From the NCBI GenBank assembly GCA_900104855.1, contig FNSS01000001.1:372001-436000 (forward strand): a stretch of DNA of 64,000 bases. The letters are read 5' to 3'. Positions 33,967 to 42,100 of the stretch are shown here, in pieces. The position numbers and the translations under genes are program-made. This DNA is from Rhizobiales bacterium GAS188 (GTDB lineage: Bacteria > Pseudomonadota > Alphaproteobacteria > Rhizobiales > Beijerinckiaceae). Under the pieces are notes generated by a model. It was not told where the DNA came from. It did not search any database and saw only the letters and a list, made by a program, of their open reading frames with translations. Every line of letters begins with the position of its first letter. Within the stretch, counting starts at the first letter, position 1.

Positions 33967-36131
33967 CAAGGGCGCGCCTGATCGGTCTGCAAGGCCCATA
34001 GATGCGCGTAGAGGCCGTCCGGGCGCTGCAGCAACTCGGCGTGGCTTCCCTCCTCGACGATCCGGCCGCGCTGGACCGCGATGATCCGGTCGCAGGGACG
34101 CACGGCAGCCAGGCGATGCGCGATCACGATCACGGTCCGGCCGTGCACGATCTGCTTCATATTGTCCTGGATGATGCGCTCGCTCTCATAGTCGAGCGCG
34201 CTCGTCGCCTCGTCGAGGATCAGGATGCGCGGATTGGTGGCGAGCGCGCGCGCAATCGCGATCCGCTGCCTCTGGCCGCCCGAAAGATTGGCGCCCCGCT
34301 CCTCGATCATCGAGTCGTAGCCTTGCGGCAGCGTAGCGATGAACTCATGCGCGCCGGCGAGCTCGGCGACCGCCATGACGCGACTACGGGGCATTGCGGG
34401 ATCGGAGAGTGCGATATTGTCGTGGATCGAGCGGTTGAGCAGCAGGTTTTCCGGGAGCACCACACCGATCTGCCGCCGCAGCCAGCTCGGATCGAGCTGG
34501 GCGATATCGATGCCGTCGAACAGGACCTGGCCATCCTCCGGCATATAGAGCCGCTGGATGAGCTTGGTGATGGTCGATTTTCCGGAGCCCGAGGGGCCGA
34601 CGATGCCGACCACCTCGCCGGGCTTGATCGACAAGGACAGATCTCTGAGGACATCCGGCGCCCCCGCCTTGTAGCGGAAGGTGATATTGCGCAATTCGAT
34701 CGCACCCTTGATCGGCGGCAGCGATTGCAGCTGGCGCGGCACTTGCTCCATCGGCGCATTGAGGATGTCGCCGAGCCTCTCCACCGAGATCTGCACCTGC
34801 TGAAAGTCCTGCCAGAGCTGCGACAGGCGCAGGATCGGCTGCACCACCTGCCCGGCGATCATGTTGAAGGCGATCAATTCGCCAACCGTCATCTGCGCCC
34901 CGATGACCGCCTCGGCCCCGAGATAGATGATCAGGGCGGTGACGATCTTGCTGACGCAGCGGATCAGGTTCTGACCGAGCGTGCCGAGCATCGTGGCATC
35001 GAAAGAGGTGCGCACATAGGCCGCGAGCCGGTCCTCCCATTGGAGCTGCATCAACGGCTCGACACTTGCGGCCTTCAGCGTCTGCACGCCGATGATCGAC
35101 TCGACCAGGAGCTGCTGGCTCTGCGCACCGCGGTTGAACTTTTCCTTGATCCGCACGCGCAGCGATGGACGGATCAGCGTCGCGATCAGCGCATAGACCG
35201 GGATCGACGCCAGGACCACGAGTGTCAGCTGTACGGAATAGAGGAACAGCACCGCGATGAAGACGAGCGTGAAGACGAGGTCGAGGCAGGAGGTGAGCCC
35301 CTGTCCGGTGAGAAAATTGCGGATCGTCTCGAGCTCGCGCACGCGTGCCACCGTCTGGCCCGCAGCCCTCGTCTCGAAATAGGAAAGCGGCAGCCGGAAT
35401 AGATGGCGGAAGAGCCGCCGCCCGAGCTCGACATCGATGCGGTTCGTCGTGTGGGACAGCATATAGGTGCGCAGATATTGCAAGATCCCTTCGAACAGCC
35501 CCAGCACCACGAGGCCGATAGCCAGCACGACGAGGGTCGAATGGCCCTTATGGGCGAGGACCTTGTCGACCACGAGCTGGAAGAAGAGCGGCGTGATAAG
35601 GCCGAACAACTGCACGAAGAAGGAGGCGACGAGGACATCGGCGAGCGCCTTGCGGTAGCGCCAGATCGAGGGCAGAAACCAGGTGAAGCTGAAAATATTG
35701 GGGTCTACCCCCGTGCCTCCGAGGCGGCGCGTGAGCAAGACCACCTCGCCGGCCGACCAGCTGACGATATCGGCTGCCGGCATCTCGCGTATCGTGCGCT
35801 GAACCGGATCCACCAGACGCAACAGGCCTTGCTCGCGGCCGACTGCGACGACCGCGAAGGAACCGTCCTTGGCACCGATCAGGGCCGGCAAGGGGACTTT
35901 GGCGAGCCGCGCCGGGGACACGCGCGAAAGCCGGCGCGCCTTAAGCCCGACCAGATGGGCGGCACGAATGAGATCCTCGGCGTCGGTAGGGCGTTCACCG
36001 AGCCCAAGTTCGTGGCGGATTTGGAACGGATCGACGGCGATGTGATAGTGGCCCGCCACGATGGCGAGCCCGATCAGTCCGGTATCAGGCTCAGCCGGTG
36101 TCGCCGGCCGAGCCTGCGTCATGTCGTTCAT
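33966..36131 (-). CDS. Type I secretion ABC transporter, HlyB type with C39-like domain
   Basis: A 721-residue exporter. Residues 1-130 are a C39-like domain (IVAGHYHIAVDPFQIRHELG) lacking the catalytic Cys of true C39 peptidases, as in RTX exporters such as HlyB. A membrane domain of about six helices follows (LFGLITPLFFQLVVDKVLAH, RIDVELGRRLFRHLFRLPLS). The ATPase has Walker A GPSGSGKST, signature LSGGQRQRIAIARAL, Walker B ILILDEATSALD and H-loop IAHRL. The sequence parallels E. coli HlyB throughout, as I recall it. ATG 36131 shares its A with the stop of the giant gene (TGATG), so the giant protein is the likely substrate. Confidence 0.95.
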   Translation of the reverse strand: MNDMTQARPATPAEPDTGLIGLAIVAGHYHIAVDPFQIRHELGLGERPTDAEDLIRAAHLVGLKARRLSRVSPARLAKVPLPALIGAKDGSFAVVAVGREQGLLRLVDPVQRTIREMPAADIVSWSAGEVVLLTRRLGGTGVDPNIFSFTWFLPSIWRYRKALADVLVASFFVQLFGLITPLFFQLVVDKVLAHKGHSTLVVLAIGLVVLGLFEGILQYLRTYMLSHTTNRIDVELGRRLFRHLFRLPLSYFETRAAGQTVARVRELETIRNFLTGQGLTSCLDLVFTLVFIAVLFLYSVQLTLVVLASIPVYALIATLIRPSLRVRIKEKFNRGAQSQQLLVESIIGVQTLKAASVEPLMQLQWEDRLAAYVRTSFDATMLGTLGQNLIRCVSKIVTALIIYLGAEAVIGAQMTVGELIAFNMIAGQVVQPILRLSQLWQDFQQVQISVERLGDILNAPMEQVPRQLQSLPPIKGAIELRNITFRYKAGAPDVLRDLSLSIKPGEVVGIVGPSGSGKSTITKLIQRLYMPEDGQVLFDGIDIAQLDPSWLRRQIGVVLPENLLLNRSIHDNIALSDPAMPRSRVMAVAELAGAHEFIATLPQGYDSMIEERGANLSGGQRQRIAIARALATNPRILILDEATSALDYESERIIQDNMKQIVHGRTVIVIAHRLAAVRPCDRIIAVQRGRIVEEGSHAELLQRPDGLYAHLWALQTDQARP

Positions 36132-39100
36132 CAGGCGGTGTGCAGCACCGGCCTCGTCGCCGCGGTGGCCCCGCTATGTTTGTCCAGATAGCTGCCGCCG
36201 CCGGTCGCCAACCAATCATGGTTGCCGAGGAAGTCGTTCACCTCGGTCACCTGGCCATTGGCGCCATAGATGTAACTGCCGATCTGATGACTCAAGGCCG
36301 GATCGTAGACATCCGCCTCGGTCTGGGCACCGCCACTGTCGAACTTGTCGATCTGGGTCAATTTCCCAGTGGCGTTGTACCGATACTGGTCGGTCTCCTT
36401 CAAGACGCCGCTCATCGCGTCGTAGATCTGCTCCCAGCTCAGCTGGCCCGCGGCATTGACGCCGGACTTGCCTGGGACGAGCTGACTCTGCGAGGCGCCG
36501 GTTGAGGATGCGGACTGGTTCGCTGTCGGGCTCTCGCCCGCGCCATTCGCCGTGTTCGGATCGAAGGCGAGATTGACGCTCGCAATGTCGCCGGTCGAGC
36601 CGTTGGCGAAATGGAACGAGCCGTCGGCCATGATCGTGTTGCCGTTGCTGTCCTGGTTCACCTGCTTGGCGTTGAGGTCGATCGAAGAGATGCCAAGCTG
36701 GGAGAGCGAGACCAATTGCCCGCTCTGGAAATTGGCATCACCGGTCTGATCGACCCAGACCTTGAGATCCTTCCAGGCGCTGTCGCTCGCATCGAGCACA
36801 CCGTCATGGTTGGAATCGAGCTTGTTCAATTCAGGGAAGCCGCTGACCAAGTCCGCTTCCTGGGTGACGTTGTTGACGTTCTTGGGATCATAGACGAGAT
36901 AGCCCTCGCCCGCCGTCCCCCAGCCCGTCTGCACCTTCGTTCCGTTGTTGAGCATGTCGAAGGAGGCAGGCGAATTCTGCACTCCCACCGTCTGCACGGG
37001 TCCTCCCTTGAGATTCAAGATGACGGGATCGATGTGGTTGACGGAGGATCCAGACCCAAGGGTGATGCTGTCGTTGCAACCAAATAGAGTCGCGGAGACA
37101 TTCGTTCCGGTGGTGAAGGTGCCGTTGGACAAGTGAACGGTGACACCCGTCTGGCTAGGCCCGATGTAGACCGAATCTCCGATGCCGGAAACCGTGACCG
37201 TCGCACCCGCGCCGATTGTAATGAAGTCGCCGTCACCGGTGATGTTCGCGGTCGCGCCAGCCCCAATCGTGACTGTTGCATTCGATCTGCTCACGGTGAC
37301 GCCGGTGTTCGCTCCTGCGACAACCGACTGCACCTGTACCGACAGCCCGTTGGCGCTAACGGTCTCGACGATCTGGCTCTTGAGCGATCCGTCGGCATTG
37401 AAGTCGCTTGCTGTCGTCACTTGGCTGCCATCGATCCGAGTGACGGTGACCTCCTTGTGATCGAACACGCCCGAGTTTTGAGTGTCCTCCTGCATGGTTT
37501 CCAAGCGGCCATCCGCGCTGACCGTGGTGACGCTCCGGTCGTGGATCGTGCCGTTTGCGTTGTAGTCGATCGCATTTGCAGTGGTGCTGCCGTCGATATT
37601 TGTCTGCGTCGTCTCTATGTGATTGACGATTCCGTTGCCATTCGCGGCTTGAACGGTCTTCAGGAGTCCGTTTGCACTCGTGCTCGTGACGATCTTATCC
37701 GTGAGCGTGCCGTCGAGATTCATATCCTGCACGGTCTCGGTCTTGGTGCCGTCGAGCGCGATGGTGGTCACATCGGTGTGGTCGAAATGTCCAGAGCCGA
37801 GGGAATCCCTTTGCACCGTCTTCGTGCGACCATCGCCGCTCTCGGTGACGATCATCTTCTGGACCAGCGTCCCGGCACTCGCCGTGTCGGTGATCGTATG
37901 CGTCGAGCTGCCGTCGGCGTCCGCGACGAGCACATCGACGCGCGTCCTGTAGAGGGCGCCGCTCAGATCCCATTGGGTTGTTCGTGTGAGACCGTCAGCG
38001 CTTGTGGTCACGGTCGTCTGATCGGTTGTCGAGCCGTTTGACGCAAAGTCGGTTGTAGTCGAGACCGAGCTACCGTCGATCGCCGTAGCAGTGACCTCGG
38101 TCTGATCGATGATGCCGTCGCCATTCGCATCGCGGGTGACCGACACGGTGCGCTTGTCGGCGCTCCTGGTTATCACGGCTCTGTCCTTCAGCGAGCTGTC
38201 GGCATTGAGATCCGTCACGGTTTCGCTGCTGCTGCCATCGGCATTGACGACCGTGACGTCGGAACCGCTCTGACTAATCGTCCCCGCGGTCATTTGCCAT
38301 GACCTGGTGAGCCTGTCGGCGCTCTCATTCGTCACCACCGTTGACATCGTCGTGCTGCTCGCGAGCGCCGTCGTTGTTTCGGTGGTGCTGCCGTTGCCGT
38401 TGAGGGCAGTCACATCCGTCTCTGTCTGAGTGAAACTTCCGACGCCGGTGGTGTCCCATTGACGGTTCTTGGAAAGCCCGTTGGCGCTCGTCGTCAGTAC
38501 GAACTTATCCTGGAGCGCGCCGCTGCCATTCAGATCGGTCACGGTCTGGGTGCGGCTGCCATCGGCGTTCAGCACCGTGACGTCGGTCTGGGTCTCCTGG
38601 TGCGCGCCGACGCCATTGATGATGTTCCCAATAGTCCGCGACAAGCCGTTGGCGCTGATGGTCGTCACCTTCTCGGCTGTCTGGGAGCCGTTGGCATCGA
38701 AATCCGTCACAGTCTCCACGCGGCTGCTGTCGTTGGTGATCATAGTGATATCGGTCTGGCTCTGGGTGAAGCTGCCAGCGCCAGCTGTATCGCGCTGGAT
38801 CTTCCTCGACAGGCCATCGCCACTGATAGCAATGACCTCATTGTCCTTCAACGAGCCATTGGCATTCAGGTCGGTTATCGTTGTCAGAGTGCGGCCGGTG
38901 ACATCAATCCCCGTGTTGCGGGTTTGATCGATATTGCCATCCCCGTTCACATCGCTTTGAACAGAGACGGACGTCCCGTCGGCGCTGGTCGTCGTGGTCG
39001 ACTTATCCTTCAATGATCCGTTGGCATTCAGATCCGTCACCGTCTCGGTGCGGCTGCCATCGGCATTGAGGACCACGACGTCAGTCTGGGTTTCATTGAA

Positions 39101-42100
39101 GCTGCCGGCGCCGGCGGTGTCGCGCTGGGTCGTCTTCGACAGACCATTCGCGCTGACGATCGCGACAAGCTTATCCCTGAGCGAACCGTCGGCGTTCAGA
39201 TCGGTCACAGTCTCGGTGCGGCTGCTGTCGGCGTTGACCACCGTGATATCGGTCTGGCTCTGCGTGAAGGTGCCGGCGCCCGTCGTGTCTCGCTGTGTCG
39301 TTGTCGACAGGCCATTGCCGCTCCTCGTGATGACCTCCTTGTCCTTCAATGATCCGTTGGCATTCAGGTCACTGATCGTCGTGACGGTGTTGCCGTTCGC
39401 ATCGAGGCCGGTGCTGTGAGTTTGATCAACCGTTCCATCACCGTTCACATCACTTTGAATCGACTGGGTTTGGTGATTGGCGCTGGTCGTCGTGACCATT
39501 TTGTCGAGAAGCGTGCCGTTGCCGCTCGTGTCCGATATCGTTTCGGTCGTGCTGCTATCGGCGTTGACCACGACCACGTCGGACCTGGTGCGTGTAAAGC
39601 TGCCGGTGCCGGCAGGGTCCGACTGTGTCGTCACCGACAGGCCATTGGCGCTGGTCGTCGTGACGCTCTTGTCTCTCAGCGAGCTATTGGCGTTCAGATC
39701 GGTCACGGTCTGGGTGCGGCTGCCATCCGCGTTCAGCACCGTGACATCGGTCTGGGTCTCGTTGAAGCTGCCGGCGCCGCTCGTATCGCGTTGCACCGTC
39801 ACCGACAGACCGTTGGCGCTGGTCGTCGTGACGCTCTTGTTCCTTAGTGAGCCGTCGGAATTCGTAACCGTTACCGTCTCGGTGCGGCTGCCATCCGCGT
39901 TAACGGCGATGGAATCCGTCCGGTTGAAATCATAACCGCCTCCCCCGGAGTTGCGTTGGATGGTCGTCGACAGACCATTCGCACTCGTCGTCGTAAAGCT
40001 GATGTCCTTCATCGTGCCGTCGACATCATCATTGAAGTCTTCGATGGTCGTCGTCGTGCTGCCGTCGGCATTGGTTACGATTTTTTCTTGGCGATCGACA
40101 TTCCCGTTCCCCCTGAGATCGGATTGTATCGTCACGGTCTTCTTATCGGAACTCGTCGTCGTGATGAATTGGTCCCTCCACGACCCATCGGCGTTCAGAT
40201 CCGTCACCGTCTCCTTGCGGCTCCCATCGGTATTGAGGACTGTGACATCAGTTCGAGTGAGGTCGAAGCTGCCGGCACCGACCGAGTCGCGCTGAACGGT
40301 CGTCGACAAGCCATTGGCGCTGACAGTCGTGACGCTCTTGTCTCTGAGCGAACCGTTGGCATTCAGATCCGTCACAGTCTCCGTGCGACTCCCATCGGCA
40401 TGGAGCACGACGACATCTGTCTCGGTTTGGTCGAATGTCCCCGCGCCGGTCGTGTCGCGCTGAATCGTCGTCGACAAGCCATTGGCGCTCGTCGTCGTGA
40501 CGATCTTGTCCCGCAGTGATCCGATACTGTCGGCATTGTAGTCGGCAACGGTTGTGACCGTGCTGCCATTGGCGGCGACAATTATTGACGTGCTCCGGTC
40601 CACTTTGCCAGCCCCAGTCAGGTCGGATTGAATCGACTGGGTCTTCCGATCGGCGCTCGTCGTGATGATGCTCTTGTCCCTCAGGGAGCCGTTCGCATTC
40701 AAGTCCGTAAGCGTCTCGGTGCGGCTGCCATCGGTGTTGATCACCGTGACGTCGGTGTGGCTCTGGTCGAAGCTGCCGGCGCCGGTCGTGTCGCGCTGGC
40801 TCGTCGTCGAGAGCCCATTGGCGCTCGTCGTGACGACCGTCTTGTCCTCCAACGAACCATTGGCGCTCAGGTCCGTGACCGTCTCGGTGCGGCTGCCGTC
40901 GGCGTTGATCACTGTGACGTCGGTCCGGGTCTGGTTGAAACTGCCGGCACCGGTCGTGTCGCGCTGCGTCGTCGTCGACAGTCCATTGGCGATCGTCGTC
41001 GTGACAGTCTTGTCCCTCAGCGAGCCATTGCCGGTCGAGTCCGTCACAGTCTTGGTGCGGCTGCCATCGGCATTGAGGGTGACGACATCGGCCTGGGTTT
41101 GGTCGAAGCTGCCGACGCCGGTCGTATCGCGCTGGATGGTCGTCGACAAGCCATTGGCGCTCGTCGTCGCGACGGTCTTATCCCTCAGCGACCCATCCGA
41201 ATTGAGATCGCTGACTGTCTCGACCGTGGATCCCGATGCGGCAGTTACCGTCGTGACCGTTTGATCGACATGCCCGTCACCGTTGAAGTCGGACTGCACG
41301 GACTGGGTCAGCTTGTCTGCGCTGATCGATTTGATGGTCTTATCTCTCAGCGAGCCATTAGCGTTCAGATCCGTCACCGTTTCGGTGCGGCTGCCATCGG
41401 CATTCAAGACGATGAGGTCGGTTTGACTCTGGTCGAAGCTGCCCGCCCCCGTTGTGTCGAACTTAATGGTCTTTGAAAGCGCATTGGCGCTGACGGTCGT
41501 GACGCTCTTATCCCTCAACGAGCCATTGGCATTCAGGTCCGTCACCGTCTCGGTGCGGCTGCCATCGGCGTTGACCACGATGACATCGGTTTGGGTCTGA
41601 TCGAAGCTGCCGGCTCCGGTCGTGTCGCTCTGAGTCGTCTTCGACAAACCATTGGTGCTCGTCGTCGTTACGGTCTTGTCCTTCAGAGAGCCGTCTGGGC
41701 TCAGGTCACTGACGGTGGCTACTGAACTGCCATTCGCGGTTGAGACCGTCGCAGTTTGATCCAGAGCGCCGTCTCCATTCAGATCACTCTGAACAGTCTG
41801 GGAACTCCTGTCTGCGCTCGTGGTTGTGACGGTCTTGTCGAGGAGCGTGCCATTGGCGCTCGCATCCGATAGCATCTCCGTCTTGCTCCCATCGGCATTC
41901 ATGACGATCACGTCGGTTCGCGTGTCGGTGAACACGCCGATTCCATCCGGATCCGACTGCGTTGTCGTGGACAGCCCGTTGCCGGTCGTCGTGGTGACCG
42001 TCTTGTCCCTCAGCGATCCGTCCGCATTCAGCTCGGTCCTCGTCACCGTATTGCCGCCATCGGCATTGATGACGATCTGGCTCATCCGGCTGTGGTCGAA

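Noticed and set aside
33966-36131. The C39-like domain of the secretion ATPase read as an active bacteriocin-type peptidase
   Set aside because: The region where the catalytic Cys should lie reads IVAGHYHIAVDP with no Cys, as in HlyB-type transporters.
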